Assembly (NCBI RefSeq): GCF_011927635.1 | Contig: NZ_JAATJB010000006.1 | Coordinates: 1-64,000 of the forward strand | DNA: 64,000 nucleotides | Origin: Sphingomonas trueperi | GTDB taxonomy: Bacteria; Pseudomonadota; Alphaproteobacteria; Sphingomonadales; Sphingomonadaceae | Direction of reading: 5' to 3' | Part shown: in pieces, positions 10,101-17,878 of the stretch | How the letters are laid out: each line of letters starts with the position of its first letter | How positions within the stretch are numbered: position 1 is the first letter of the stretch | Program-made: the position numbers and the translations under genes | The notes under the pieces: model-generated | What the model was told of the DNA's origin: nothing | Database searches by the model: none | Seen by the model: the letters and a program-made list of their open reading frames with translations, nothing else

Positions 10101-10328
10101 GCTGCGCACCGCCGACTCGACCTTCTGGGTGATCTGCGTCTCCAGCTCGCTCGGCGCGGCGCCGGGCTGGCTGATCGAGATCCACACGATCGGGAAGTCG
10201 ATGTCCGGATCGTTGTTCACGTCCATCCGGCTGAAGCTGACCAGCCCCGCGACGGTGAGGAACAGGAAGAGGACGATCGGCGGAACCGGGTTGCGGATGG
10301 CCCAGGCCGAGATGTTGCGAAAGCTCAT
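7164..10328 (-). CDS. RND multidrug efflux permease (AcrB/MexB-like, HAE1 family)
   Basis: A 1054-residue inner-membrane proton-driven pump. The N-terminus ([20 protein letters not shown]) leads into the first membrane helix; the paired proton-relay Asp residues of helix 4 are visible in [15 protein letters not shown] near residue 400. The second half repeats the fold, with [19 protein letters not shown] and [19 protein letters not shown] typical of the HAE1 group. Length is as expected. It lies 12 bases downstream of its periplasmic adaptor on the same strand. No outer-membrane TolC-type gene or dedicated regulator is present locally, so the pump probably borrows its outer-membrane channel. 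Substrate range cannot be read from the sequence. Confidence 0.95.
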   Translation of the reverse strand: MSFRNISAWAIRNPVPPIVLFLFLTVAGLVSFSRMDVNNDPDIDFPIVWISISQPGAAPSELETQITQKVESAVRSLQGIDEINSTVSEGNSQTVVQLAIGTPIDRAVEDVRSAIQQIRGNLPDGILEPQVGRVDSASSNDVASFTATATDMTVEQLSWYIDNSVSKELLSISGMAAVQRNGGVSREVSVVLDPVKLASYGLTASQVNQQLRQVNLNAAGGRAQISGFEQSLRVVGNAKDAYSLGQTQIATGTGGTVRLANIATVKDGYAERRNFARYDGHPVISFDIQRAKGASDVTIYEEAQKKLQALEKANPKVRFELLDNYSKYAKEQFDTAMEAMIEGAVLAVIVVFLFLRDWRATVISALAIPLSAIPSFWFMDMMGFTLNQMTLLALSLVAGVLVDDAIVEIENIVRHMRMGKSAYQASIDAADEIGVAVLATTMSIVAVFLPVGLMPGISGQFFKNFGLTVVAAVLMSLAVARMLTPMIAAYFLKAHGHVEHGGGLMMRLYIRLLEWTLMHRWVAILAYVLSLGGTIGLLVTMPQTFQPAQDQDSVTATVEMVPGTTLEQTDRVVQQVAGILRAEPGVEHTYARTLVGSGRVTADLVEKKNGRTETSTEFEKRVAPKLLAIPDARVNFRSQFGWGSSGRDITITLGGEDPELLNKTALTLMKQMEGLKSLVAPRISGDLQRPEIVISPRLDLAADLGVTTAALSNAIRVATLGDIEQNSARFSLSDRQIPIRVALDQDSRTKLDTLQNMRVQTQTGGSVPLSAVADIRFAAGPTKVERLNLQRRLVVGADLAMNPATGKPYVSGDVMKEIHNLPIMKQLPVGVAEMTVGQAKWQGEMIQNFIIALASGIFLVFAVMVLLYRRFVSPIVNMGSLLNAPLGGLVMLAILGMPVSLPVYIGMLMLFGIVAKNSILLVDFALEEMEKGVSKMEAIVDAGRKRAQPIVMTTIAMVAGMVPTALSLNGDSSFRAPMGVVVIGGLIVSTLLTLVIVPALFSLAVGLEGWLGPRLSRRLLTYRPGDDGSRVLGPVGTPGAIDHKPGDDGVQPAE

Positions 10329-10340
10329 CGCGCCGATCCC

Positions 10341-11522
10341 TTACTTCTTCTGGAGCTGGGGAATGACCTTCTGGCCCGGATTGAGGAACGCGCCCGCGGT
10401 CATCACCACGCGCTCGTTGCCGGTGAGGCCGCTGGTGATCCGCACGCCGTCGTCGGACACGTCGCCGGTCTTCACGTCGCGGCGCACCGCCTCGTTCTTG
10501 TCGTTGAGGATATAGACATAGGTGCCCTGCTGGTCGCTCTGCACCGCCGATTGCGGCAGGATCACCGAGGTGACCGCGCCCGCGACGATCCGCGCGCTGG
10601 CGAAGCCGCCGGGCCGCAGCGCCGGGTTATAGGGCAGCGCGATGCGGGCAATGCCGAGGCGGCTGGTCGGGTCGATGACCGGCGAGACCTGCCATACCTG
10701 GCCCTTGAAGCTGGTCTGGGTGCCGACCGGGGTCACTTCCGCCGGCGCGCCGACGTGCAGCTTCTGGACATCGGCTTCGGAAAGCTGGGTGCGCAGCTCG
10801 AACTGGCCGTCCATCGCCATGCGGAACAGCGTGCCCGAGCCCGAGCTGACGATCTGGCCCGGCTCGATCTGGCGGGCGAGCACCAGGCCCGCTTCCGGCG
10901 CGCGGATGTCGAGCCGGCGGTTGCGCGCCTGGGTCTCGGCGAGCTGCGCCTTGGCGACGCGCACGCGGGCGAGCGCCTGGTCGCGTGTGGCAACGCGCTG
11001 GTCGATATCGGCGCGAGAGATGAATCCGTTTCCGACCAGTTGCTGCGCGCGGTCGAGATTCGCCTGGGCAAGCTTGGCATCGGCCTCGGCGACGCGGATC
11101 TGTGCGGCGAGCGACTCGGCAGTCTGCGCCTGCACCGAGCGATCGACCACGGCGAGCACCTGGCCCTTCTTCACCCAGCTGCCGGCATCGACCAGCACGC
11201 GCGTGACGAGGCCGCCTTCGCCCGCGACGCCCACCGGCATCTCGCGCTTGGCGGCGAGGCTGCCGGTGCCGGTGACGATCGTCGACGCGGTCTGCTGCCC
11301 CGGCGCCGAGACGGTGACGGTGAGCAGCTGGCCCTGGCCCTTGGCGCCCTTGGCGGCGGGCAGCGGCTTGGTGGCTGGGCGTCCCATCAGCAGGAAGCCG
11401 GCGATCACGACGAGCACGAAGGCGCCGAGGCCGATCCAAAGCCACCGCCGCCCACGCCGCGCCGGTTCCCCCTCGAACCCGAGCTGCTCCTGCCGATCCA
11501 ACATCCCTGCCTCGTAATTCAT
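10341..11522 (-). CDS. RND efflux periplasmic adaptor (HlyD/AcrA family)
   Basis: 393 residues: a short cytoplasmic lead, an N-terminal membrane anchor (WLWIGLGAFVLVVIAGFLLM), the split lipoyl/barrel-sandwich domain (VTGTGSLAAKREMPVGVAGE and IRAPEAGLVLARQIEPGQIV), an alpha-hairpin rich in Gln and Ala between them, then beta-barrel and membrane-proximal domains. It links the permease to an outer-membrane channel. The start at 11522 is supported by GAGGTGG at proper spacing; longer in-frame extensions to 11696 are not convincing. It is the first gene of the two-gene efflux operon, divergent from the SIMPL-domain gene. Confidence 0.93.
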   Translation of the reverse strand: MNYEAGMLDRQEQLGFEGEPARRGRRWLWIGLGAFVLVVIAGFLLMGRPATKPLPAAKGAKGQGQLLTVTVSAPGQQTASTIVTGTGSLAAKREMPVGVAGEGGLVTRVLVDAGSWVKKGQVLAVVDRSVQAQTAESLAAQIRVAEADAKLAQANLDRAQQLVGNGFISRADIDQRVATRDQALARVRVAKAQLAETQARNRRLDIRAPEAGLVLARQIEPGQIVSSGSGTLFRMAMDGQFELRTQLSEADVQKLHVGAPAEVTPVGTQTSFKGQVWQVSPVIDPTSRLGIARIALPYNPALRPGGFASARIVAGAVTSVILPQSAVQSDQQGTYVYILNDKNEAVRRDVKTGDVSDDGVRITSGLTGNERVVMTAGAFLNPGQKVIPQLQKK

Positions 11523-11791
11523 GCGCCCACCTCGTTCGGGGCGCGTACACGCCCCTCGTCGCACTGTATTATAGGAATATATCACCGGCGGCAAGGCCGG
11601 TGCAGCAACGCGCGGTGACATGCCCGGTTGCATGTACTCGCGCAAGTGACCGCAAGGAATAAGCGCGTAGCTGTCGGACCTTGCAAGTAATAGCAATCGT
11701 TTGCGGTCGGGTTATTCGTTCAGCCTGCGTTCGTGTGCAGGCGTCGACAAGCCGGTGCAGGATGACGACAAACCACAGGAGGAACATCCCC

Positions 11792-12532
11792 ATGACCCGC
11801 TCTCTGCCGCTCGCCGCGCTGCTCGCGCTCGCCGCCGCACCCCTGGCCTTCGCCCCCCAGGCACTCGCCCAGGTGCAGCCGGCCGCGCAGCCGATCCCCG
11901 CCGACGGCACCGTGCTCGACATCGTTGCCGAGGGGACCAGCACCCGCGTGCCCGATCTCGCGCTGATCCAGGCCGGGGTGGTCACCACCGCAGGCACGGC
12001 GGGCGAGGCGATGCAGCAGAATGCCGCGCGGATGGCGGCGGTGCTGGCTGCGCTGCGCAAGGCCGGCATCGCCGAGCGCGACCTGCAGACCAGCGCGGTC
12101 AACCTCGCGCCGCAATATCGCTACCAGGAGAACAAGCCGCCGGTGATCACCGGCTATCAGGCATCGAACCAGCTGACCGTGCGTTTCCGCGACATCGCCA
12201 GGAGCGGCACGATCCTCGATGCGCTGGTCGCGCAGGGGGCGAACAACATCGCCGGACCCAACCTCACCCTCGCCGACGAGGACGGTGCGCTCGACGAGGC
12301 GCGGCGCGACGCGATCGCCAGGGCCAAGGCGCGGGCCGCGCTCTACGCACAGGCGGCCGGGCTCAAGGTCGATCGCATCCTGCTGATCTCGGAGGCGGGC
12401 ATGCCGCAGATGCCGCAGCCCGTACCGATGCTGATGCGCGGCAAGGCGATGATGGCCGAGGCTGATACCGCGATCGTGCCCGGCGAGCAGAAGGTCACCG
12501 CCAGCGTCTCGGTGCGCTTCCTGCTGAAATGA
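11792..12532 (+). CDS. Periplasmic SIMPL-domain protein (DUF541)
   Basis: 246 residues with a clear signal peptide (LPLAALLALAAAPLAFAPQA, cleavage after LAQ) and a single SIMPL/DUF541 domain: DIVAEGTSTRVPDLALIQAG, a long helix (QNAARMAAVLAALRKAGIAE), then the TGYQASNQLTVRFRDI segment. Members are periplasmic or outer-membrane associated and linked to oxidative stress or pilus-like assemblies, with no defined activity. A strong AGGAGGA ribosome site precedes the ATG. The gene is single, divergent from the efflux operon, and ends in a bidirectional terminator. Confidence 0.9.
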   Translation: MTRSLPLAALLALAAAPLAFAPQALAQVQPAAQPIPADGTVLDIVAEGTSTRVPDLALIQAGVVTTAGTAGEAMQQNAARMAAVLAALRKAGIAERDLQTSAVNLAPQYRYQENKPPVITGYQASNQLTVRFRDIARSGTILDALVAQGANNIAGPNLTLADEDGALDEARRDAIARAKARAALYAQAAGLKVDRILLISEAGMPQMPQPVPMLMRGKAMMAEADTAIVPGEQKVTASVSVRFLLK

Positions 12533-12542
12533 TCCGGACATG

Positions 12543-12578
12543 AAAAAAAGGGCCGCCCCGGCTGGGACGGCCCTTTTT
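12543..12578. terminator. Bidirectional intrinsic terminator
   Basis: Perfect 10-bp arms AAAAGGGCCG (12546-12555) and CGGCCCTTTT (12568-12577) enclose a 12-base loop, with A and T tracts on either side. It lies between the convergent SIMPL and GlsB-type genes and can serve both. Confidence 0.9.
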
Positions 12579-12602
12579 GTTGGTCTGGTGGAAGCGGGAT
12601 GC

Positions 12603-12860
12603 TTAACGCACCGCGCCGCGACGCACCAGGTTGACGATCGCCAGCAGGATGACCGCACCCACCAGCGAGACCAGGAAGGTCATCGGGGTGATCACGCCGC
12701 TGTTGATGTTACCACCGAACAGCAGACCGCCGACAAACGCGCCGACGATGCCGACGACGATGTTCAGGAAGATACCCTGCTGGGCATCGGTCCGCATGAT
12801 GATGCTCGCAAGCCAGCCGACGACGCCGCCGATGACGAGCCAAACGATAAAGCCTACCAT
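12603..12860 (-). CDS. GlsB/YeaQ/YmgE-family small membrane protein
   Basis: 85 residues made of three hydrophobic helices with Gly zippers: FIVWLVIGGVVGWLASIIM, IVVGIVGAFVGGLLFGG and FLVSLVGAVILLAIVNLV, ending in a basic tail. This matches the GlsB/YeaQ/YmgE (transglycosylase-associated) family, usually stress-induced, with no established biochemical activity. A strong AAGGAGG site precedes the ATG at 12860. The upstream sequence contains a GGAACC box reminiscent of a general-stress sigma factor site, but no matching downstream box at the usual spacing. Convergent with the SIMPL gene. Confidence 0.9.
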   Translation of the reverse strand: MVGFIVWLVIGGVVGWLASIIMRTDAQQGIFLNIVVGIVGAFVGGLLFGGNINSGVITPMTFLVSLVGAVILLAIVNLVRRGAVR

Positions 12861-12983
12861 TCGTCCCTCCTTTACTTGCCCGGCGACCCGGGCGACGTAA
12901 TGGAAAATCCGCGAATGGTCGCTTTGGTTCCGAAGCGATTTTTTGCGTTGTCAAGGGAACTTTCGGCACGCGAAACGAAAAAA

Positions 12984-13283
12984 TCAGAACTTCTGCTGGC
13001 GTTCGTAGAGCGAGCGATAATGCTGGATGCGCGTGACCCGCAGCCCCGGCATGCCCGAGCGATCGATCGCGCGCTGCCAGCCGGCGAATTCCTCCATGGT
13101 GAGGCCGTAGCGATCGCACACCTCGTCCACGGTCAGCAGCCCGCCATTGACGGCGGCCACGACTTCGGCCTTGCGCCGCACCACCCAGCGGGTGGTGTTG
13201 GGCGGCGGCAGGCTGTCCAGGGTCAGCGGCTCGCCGAGCGGACCGATCACCTTGGCAGGACGGATCTTCTGGTTCTCAATCAT
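12984..13283 (-). CDS. sciP: CtrA inhibitor SciP (DUF1153)
   Basis: 99 residues that match the DUF1153/SciP family end to end: KVIGPLGEPLTLDSLPPPNT, TRWVVRRKAEVVAAVNGGLL, and a Trp-repressor-like helix-turn-helix (TVDEVCDRYGLTMEEFAGW). In Caulobacter SciP binds CtrA-activated promoters and blocks activation in G1, so it is part of the alphaproteobacterial cell-cycle circuit. Whether it plays the same role here is inference from family membership. The DivK-like regulator at 53885 is another component of that circuitry in the window. Single gene with its own upstream region. Confidence 0.93.
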   Translation of the reverse strand: MIENQKIRPAKVIGPLGEPLTLDSLPPPNTTRWVVRRKAEVVAAVNGGLLTVDEVCDRYGLTMEEFAGWQRAIDRSGMPGLRVTRIQHYRSLYERQQKF

Positions 13284-13386
13284 CTACCAACCTCTTCGGG
13301 GCCGGCCGCCCCTGTTACGCAACCGTGAAACGACTTTTACCCGCCTGCCTTGAACATCGGCTAAAATGGCAAGGTAAACGCGCGCT

Positions 13387-13740
13387 TCACCCCTCTCCCC
13401 ACTGGTGCAGCGCGGTTGCGGCGGCGCGATGGAAACAGCCATCGGCCGGCGCGAGCAGCGCTGCCACGGGAAGCGGCATCGAAAGCCGGGTCTGGAGTCG
13501 CGCGGTGAAGCTGGCGGCCTGCCGGCTCGTCACCATCGCCATCAGCACGGCGAGTCCCGTCGGGAGCGTCGCAGTGCCCAAGTCGCGGTTCGGATGGGCA
13601 AAACTCAAGTCCACCAATGCGTTTCCAGTCGTCCTTCGAGCGCGCAGTATAAACCGCGAGTGCTGAAAGGGCCGTAAAGGCGGCGAAAACCTCGGCTTAA
13701 CTTCCGTGTCTGCGAGGTTTCCGAAGCACCCGGGTGGCAT
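13387..13740 (-). CDS. Possible small hypothetical protein upstream of sciP
   Basis: An open frame of up to 117 codons. Its 3' two thirds (from about [18 protein letters not shown] onward) uses mostly G or C in third codon positions, as real genes here do; the first 40 codons do not, so the true start is probably internal and near 13640. No motif, signal peptide or membrane helix is recognised, and no ribosome site is convincing. It precedes sciP on the same strand. An opposing frame at 13325-13666 has no better support. This is the only candidate gene in the roughly 490 bases between sciP and mnmA. Confidence 0.3.
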   Translation of the reverse strand: MPPGCFGNLADTEVKPRFSPPLRPFQHSRFILRARRTTGNALVDLSFAHPNRDLGTATLPTGLAVLMAMVTSRQAASFTARLQTRLSMPLPVAALLAPADGCFHRAAATALHQWGEG

Positions 13741-13770
13741 CCGGTACGGGCCTGCCCTATCTGGGCGGCC

Positions 13771-14880
13771 ATGAACCCCGGTGATTTCCAGCTAGCCGAG
13801 CCGCTCTCCGGGCGGCGCATCGTCGTCGCCATGTCGGGCGGCGTCGATTCCTCCGTCGTCGCAGCACTCGCCGCGCGCAGCGGGGCGGAGACGATCGGCA
13901 TCACGCTCCAGCTCTACGATCATGGCGAGGCGGTAGGCCGCGCCGGCAGCTGCTGCGCCGGCCGCGACATCCGCGACGCGCGCGCGGTATGCGACAAGCT
14001 GGGCATCGCGCACTACGTCTTCGACCATGCGAGCAGCTTCCAGACCCAGGTGATCGACGACTTCGCCGACGAATATATGGCGGGGCGCACCCCGATCCCC
14101 TGCGTGAAGTGCAACATGGGGCCGAAGTTCACCGATCTGTTCGCGCTCGCGCGCGACCTCGGCGCCGATTGCCTCGCCACCGGCCATTATGTCCGCCGCG
14201 TCGAGGGCGCGCAGGGTGCCGAGCTGCACCGCGCCGCCGATCCGGCGCGCGACCAGAGCTATTTCCTGTTCGCGACCACCCAGAGCCAGCTCGACTTTCT
14301 GCGCTTCCCGCTGGGCGGCCTGCCCAAGCCCGAGGTCCGCGCGCTCGCCGCCGAGCTGGGGCTGGGCGTTGCCGGCAAGCCCGACAGCCAGGACATCTGC
14401 TTCGTCCCCGACGGCGACTATGCGACCCTGGTCAAGAAGCTGCGCCCCGAGGCCGAGGCGGGCGGCGAGATCGTCGACGAGAGCGGCGCAAGGCTGGGCG
14501 AGCATCGCGGGCTGATCCACTTCACCGTCGGCCAGCGCCGAGGGCTGGAGATCGGCGGCGCACCCGAACCCTATTACGTCCTGCGGCTGGAGCCGGAGAC
14601 AAAGCGCGTCGTAGTCGGCCCGCGCCGCGCGCTGGCCGTCGCGGCGGCGCGGCTGGAGAATATCAACTGGCTGGGCGGCGACCATGCAGGGCCGATGACC
14701 GCCAAGGTCCGCAGCCTCGCCAAGCCGGTGCCGGCGCGGATGGAAGGCGACCGGGTGGTGTTCGAGACGCCCGAGTACGGGGTGGCGCCGGGCCAGGCGG
14801 CGGTGCTCTATGCCGGCGACCGCGTGCTCGGCGGCGGCTGGATCGCAAAGACAGAGCGGGCGGAGGCGCTCGCCGCTTGA
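13771..14880 (+). CDS. mnmA: tRNA-specific 2-thiouridylase MnmA
   Basis: 369 residues. MnmA adds sulfur to position 2 of the wobble uridine (U34) of Lys, Glu and Gln tRNAs in the cytoplasm. The ATP-pyrophosphatase P-loop is [12 protein letters not shown]; the two catalytic cysteines are in TPIPCVKCN and [19 protein letters not shown] and DQSYFLF are further family signatures. Length is typical. The start at 13771 has no strong ribosome site but fits homology (a short lead before [11 protein letters not shown]). It converges on the minus-strand tmRNA gene. Confidence 0.96.
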   Translation: MNPGDFQLAEPLSGRRIVVAMSGGVDSSVVAALAARSGAETIGITLQLYDHGEAVGRAGSCCAGRDIRDARAVCDKLGIAHYVFDHASSFQTQVIDDFADEYMAGRTPIPCVKCNMGPKFTDLFALARDLGADCLATGHYVRRVEGAQGAELHRAADPARDQSYFLFATTQSQLDFLRFPLGGLPKPEVRALAAELGLGVAGKPDSQDICFVPDGDYATLVKKLRPEAEAGGEIVDESGARLGEHRGLIHFTVGQRRGLEIGGAPEPYYVLRLEPETKRVVVGPRRALAVAAARLENINWLGGDHAGPMTAKVRSLAKPVPARMEGDRVVFETPEYGVAPGQAAVLYAGDRVLGGGWIAKTERAEALAA

Positions 14881-14903
14881 TTCGTCCGATCGTGAAAGTA
14901 GGT

Positions 14904-14933
14904 CCAGGGGGTTCTGTTGCCCGGCCCCCCTGG
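14904..14933. repeat. GC-rich hairpin between mnmA and ssrA
   Basis: CCAGGGGG (14904-14911) pairs with CCCCCTGG (14926-14933). The loop contains TTCTGTTGCCCGG, which recurs exactly at 14951-14963. It separates the convergent mnmA and ssrA genes but lacks a T tract, so termination function is uncertain. Confidence 0.5.
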
Positions 14934-14986
14934 CGGCCGCTGGAGTCCACTTCTGTTGCCCGGTGTGGCCCGACCGCGCATTTTAG

Positions 14987-15250
14987 AATAACCTTAGGCC
15001 GTTAGGCCTTGGGGTTACGCCGCAATAGCGAGTGCTTCGTTATCGTTGGCACTTGTGTAATGGGCCGTTGCGGTGGTCCCATTCCGAGCGAAGACAGCGC
15101 TTTTCAATACACGTCGATCCTGGTTCGGCCCCGTCAGAAACGGTGTCCAGATACACCACCGGTTATGGTGGAGCCGCCGGGTACTGCCCCCGGGTCCGCT
15201 GCATCTATTATACGCCATTGTTTATCGCCATAGCCGGGCGAACCCGGCAC
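14987..15250 (-). ncRNA. ssrA: Circularly permuted two-piece tmRNA
   Basis: Read on the minus strand. The acceptor piece comes first: a T arm with 5-bp stem CCGGG/CCCGG and 7-base loop, then CGGCTCC and an encoded ACCA ending at 15166. An intervening segment (15165-15133) follows. The coding piece begins at 15132 with GGGGCCG, which pairs with CGGCTCC to complete the acceptor stem. The tag frame at 15050-15015 encodes ANDNEALAIAA and TAA. A 5-bp hairpin (AGGCC-TAAC-GGCCT, about 15009-14996) lies near the 3' end. Permuted two-piece tmRNA is established for alphaproteobacteria. Exact outer ends are estimates: the 5' end is placed after a TATATG box at 15261-15256. It rescues stalled ribosomes with SmpB. 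Confidence 0.93.
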
Positions 15251-15255
15251 GAACC

Positions 15256-15282
15256 CATATAGGCGGTTTGCGCTTAATGAAA
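15256..15282 (-). promoter_or_regulatory. Candidate ssrA promoter
   Basis: On the minus strand TATATG (15261-15256) is placed like a -10 box just before the acceptor piece, with a TTTTCA box 16 bases upstream as a weak -35. The assignment is positional. Confidence 0.35.
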
Positions 15283-15345
15283 AGGTCAGGTTGGAAGGAA
15301 TATGGCCTTTCCACCGCCCCATTCGGTTGGCATGGAGAGTGCATC

Positions 15346-15777
15346 ATGTTGACGCAGCGTTCCCGCTACGCGCTCCGCGCAATGCTCTTCCTTGCCGAAC
15401 AGCCGATCGCCGGCGCGCCCGTGCCGATGAACCGCATCGCTGCCGAGGCGAACGTGCCGCGCAAATTTCTCGAGCTGATCCTCGCCGACCTGCGCGAGGC
15501 GAGCTTCCTCGTCTCCACCCGCGGCAAGATGGGCGGCTATCGCCTGGCGCGGCCCGCGCATCTGATCTCGCTCGGTGAGATCATCCGCGTGATCGAGGGG
15601 CCGCTGGCGCTGGTCCCCTGTGTCAGCCGCACCGCCTATCGCCCGTGCAACGACTGCAAGGACGAGGCCGCCTGCGCGATCCGCCGCGCGATGGCGCGGG
15701 TGCGCGACGAAACCGCGCGCATCCTCGACGGCACCAGCCTGGCCGATGCCGCGGCGGAGGAACTGGCGGCGGCCTAA
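15346..15777 (+). CDS. Rrf2-family transcriptional regulator, probable Fe-S type
   Basis: 143 residues. The N-terminal winged helix matches Rrf2 proteins (LTQRSRYALRAMLFLAEQ, IAAEANVPRKFLELILADLR, STRGKMGGYRLARP). Four cysteines lie in the ligand loop, at residues 92, 101, 104 and 110 (PCVSRTAYRPCNDCKDEAAC), so binding of an iron-sulfur cluster, as in IscR, NsrR or RirA, is likely. The spacing is not the classic IscR one (C-x5-C-x5-C), so the sensed signal is open. A GGAGAG site precedes the ATG at 15346; longer upstream extensions would run through ssrA. It is divergent from ssrA, and its stop overlaps that of mscL. Confidence 0.88.
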   Translation: MLTQRSRYALRAMLFLAEQPIAGAPVPMNRIAAEANVPRKFLELILADLREASFLVSTRGKMGGYRLARPAHLISLGEIIRVIEGPLALVPCVSRTAYRPCNDCKDEAACAIRRAMARVRDETARILDGTSLADAAAEELAAA

Positions 15778-16232
15778 GCCCCCGCGTTGCGCTTCTTCAG
15801 CTCGTCGCGAATCTCGCGCAGCAGCACGACATCGGCCGGATCGGCGGCGGGCGGCGCTTCGCCCTTGGCCTTGTCGCGCTCGGCGGCGGCGATCACCTTG
15901 TTCACCGTGCGCACCAGCAGGAAGACGATGAAGGCGAGGATCAGGAAATTGATCACCACGGTGATGAACGCGCCGAATCCGATCAGCGGCACGCCCGCGG
16001 CCTTGAGCGCGGCGTAATTGGACGGCGAGCCGGTATAGCTGGGCGGAATCGCGCCGAGCCGCAGGAAATAGCCGGAAAAGTCCACCCCGCCGAAGATCCA
16101 GCCGACCAGCGGCATGATCATGTCGTCGGTCAGCGATTTGGTGATGTTGCCGAACGCCGCGCCGATGATCACGCCCACCGCGAGATCGAGCACGTTGCCG
16201 CGCGCGATGAACGACCGGAATTCCTTCAACAT
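15774..16232 (-). CDS. mscL: Large-conductance mechanosensitive channel MscL
   Basis: 152 residues. The N-terminus is diagnostic: MLKEFRSFIARGNVLDLAVG followed by VIIGAAFGNITKSLTDDMIM, containing the first pore helix with its Gly-rich constriction. The second helix is ITVVINFLILAFIVFLLVRT, followed by a cytoplasmic helix (VVLLREIRDELKKRN). MscL opens under membrane tension and releases solutes on osmotic downshock. The AGGAGAGGTGG ribosome site supports the ATG at 16232; the longer frame to 16469 is not real. Its 3' end overlaps the Rrf2 gene by four bases in convergent orientation. Confidence 0.96.
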   Translation of the reverse strand: MLKEFRSFIARGNVLDLAVGVIIGAAFGNITKSLTDDMIMPLVGWIFGGVDFSGYFLRLGAIPPSYTGSPSNYAALKAAGVPLIGFGAFITVVINFLILAFIVFLLVRTVNKVIAAAERDKAKGEAPPAADPADVVLLREIRDELKKRNAGA

Positions 16233-16377
16233 TCGCCACCTCTCCTTTTGCAAAGGCATCGCGACCTTGCCGAAGTCGCGCAGCCCCGCCAACCCCCGAC
16301 GACCGATTTCGCTTCCTCCCCGCGGTGTAGGCGTCGTATAAGACACTCCGTTGATGGGATTTGGAGGTTGCTTCCCC

Positions 16378-16968
16378 ATGAAGTTTCGTACCGCACTCGT
16401 GCCGATCGCAGCCCTGTCGCTCTCGGCCTGCGGGCTCAACAGCGTCCCGACCGCCGAGGAGAATGCCAAGGCGAAGTGGGCGGACGTGCAGGCGCAGTAT
16501 CAGCGCCGCGCCGATCTGGTGCCGAACCTCGTCGCGACGGTGAAGGGCGCCGCTGCTTCCGAGGGCAAGATCCTGAACGACGTGATCAGTGCCCGCGCCA
16601 AGGCGACGTCGATCCAGGTTACCGCCAACGACCTGACCGACGCGAACAAGGTCCAGCAGTTCCAGCAGGCGCAGCAGCAGCTGGGCGGCTCGCTGTCGCG
16701 CCTGCTCGCGAGCGTCGAGGCCTATCCGGACCTCAAGAGCCAGGGCAACTTCACCACGCTGATGAGCCAGCTGGAAGGCACCGAGAACCGGATCACCATC
16801 TCGATCCGCGATTACAACCAGGCGGTGCAGGACTATAACACCCGCATCCGCACCTTCCCCGACGCGGTGGGCGCCAAGATCTTCTACGGCGCCAAGCCGA
16901 TGACGCCGTTCCAGGCAAAGGCCGGCGCCGACGTCGCCCCGACGGTGAACTTCGGGAACGGCAACTGA
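16378..16968 (+). CDS. lemA: LemA-family lipoprotein
   Basis: 196 residues: a lipoprotein signal (IAALSLSAC, acylated Cys about residue 17), then the LemA helical bundle, with the signature YQRRADLVPNLVATVKGAA, coil-rich Gln repeats (VQQFQQAQQQLGGSLSRLL), and YPDLKSQGNFTTLMSQLEGT followed by ENRI and NTRIRTFPDAV. LemA proteins are membrane-anchored with no agreed function. They are commonly encoded next to TPM-domain proteins, as here: two such genes follow within 30 bases. A GGAGG site lies upstream of the ATG. The three genes plus a NUDIX hydrolase run in one direction and probably form an operon. Confidence 0.94.
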   Translation: MKFRTALVPIAALSLSACGLNSVPTAEENAKAKWADVQAQYQRRADLVPNLVATVKGAAASEGKILNDVISARAKATSIQVTANDLTDANKVQQFQQAQQQLGGSLSRLLASVEAYPDLKSQGNFTTLMSQLEGTENRITISIRDYNQAVQDYNTRIRTFPDAVGAKIFYGAKPMTPFQAKAGADVAPTVNFGNGN

Positions 16969-16994
16969 TCCGTCCCGCCCCCGGAGCGTCGCTG

Positions 16995-17876
16995 ATGCGT
17001 GTGCTGCGTTTTCTGGTGCTGCTCGTCGCCCTGCTGGCCGGGGCGACGAGTGCGCTGGCCGACCCGACCTTCCCCAAGCTGACCGGCCGCGTCGTCGACG
17101 ACGCGCATCTGCTCTCGCCCGCGCAGGTCGCGCAGCTCACCCAGCTTTCGACGGAGGTGGAGCAGGCGTCGAGCCGGCAGTTCGTCGTCGCGACCCTCCC
17201 GGACCTGCAGGGCTATGACATCGCCGACTATGGCTATCAGCTCGGCCGCGCCTGGGGGATCGGGCAGAAGGAGGCGAACAACGGCATCCTGCTGATCGTC
17301 GCACCCAACGAGCGCAAGGTACGGATCGAGGTCGGCTACGGCCTCGAACCGATCATGACCGATGCGCTGTCGAGCCAGATCATCAACCAGGTCATTCTGC
17401 CCAAGTTCAAGGCCGGCGACATGGCGGGCGGCATCGTCGCCGGGGCGCAGGCGATCGGCGAGCAGATGAAGCAGCCGCTCGAGGCTGCCGAGCAGAAGGC
17501 CAAGGCGGCGCAGGATGCCGCGACCAAATCCTCCGCGCGCAAGCGGCAGGGCGGCGGGCTGCCGATCGGGCTGCTCTTCTGGTTCATCATCCTGGTCGTC
17601 ATCCTGGTGCCGATGCTCGCGCGCTTCGGCGGGCGGCGGCGGCCCGGCCCTTGGGATGGCCAGGCCTATCGCGCGCGGGATAACGACAGCGGCATGCTGC
17701 CGATCGTGCTGTGGACCATCGCCAACGAGATCGGTCGCGCGGCAAGCCACCGCGACGATGACGACGACCATGGCGGCTGGGGCGGCGGCGGCGGGTGGGG
17801 CGGCGGCGGTGGTGGCGGCGGCTTCTCCGGCGGCGGCGGGTCGTTCGGCGGCGGCGGCGCTTCGGGGAGCTGGTGA
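16995..17876 (+). CDS. TPM-domain membrane protein (YgcG-like), Gly-rich C-terminus
   Basis: 293 residues: signal peptide (LRFLVLLVALLAGATSALA), a periplasmic TPM domain (GRVVDDAHLLSPAQVAQLTQ, FVVATLPDLQGYDIADYGYQ, VGYGLEPIMTDALSSQIINQ), a basic linker, one membrane helix (LPIGLLFWFIILVVILVPML), then a tail of Gly, Trp and Ser ending SFGGGGASGSW. This is the standard YgcG-type layout. TPM domains have been tied to photosystem II repair in plants; in bacteria the function is unclear. It follows lemA by 26 bases and is followed within two bases by a second TPM-domain gene. Confidence 0.9.
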   Translation: MRVLRFLVLLVALLAGATSALADPTFPKLTGRVVDDAHLLSPAQVAQLTQLSTEVEQASSRQFVVATLPDLQGYDIADYGYQLGRAWGIGQKEANNGILLIVAPNERKVRIEVGYGLEPIMTDALSSQIINQVILPKFKAGDMAGGIVAGAQAIGEQMKQPLEAAEQKAKAAQDAATKSSARKRQGGGLPIGLLFWFIILVVILVPMLARFGGRRRPGPWDGQAYRARDNDSGMLPIVLWTIANEIGRAASHRDDDDDHGGWGGGGGWGGGGGGGGFSGGGGSFGGGGASGSW

Positions 17877-17878
17877 GG

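Noticed and set aside
6840..11618. A 1592-codon open frame opposite the RND efflux genes
   Set aside because: Antisense shadow of two well-defined efflux genes; its product is His/Arg/Asp-rich low-complexity sequence.
12861..12983. GGAACC box upstream of the GlsB-type gene as an EcfG promoter
   Set aside because: The downstream -10 position reads GGATT-like rather than CGTT, so the match is too weak to list.
15009..15218. Small protein gene on the minus strand ending ANDNEALAIAA
   Set aside because: This is the tag frame and flanking sequence of the permuted tmRNA, not an independent protein gene.
17770..17870. GGC-rich tandem stretch
   Set aside because: Encodes the expected Gly-rich tail of a YgcG-type TPM protein.
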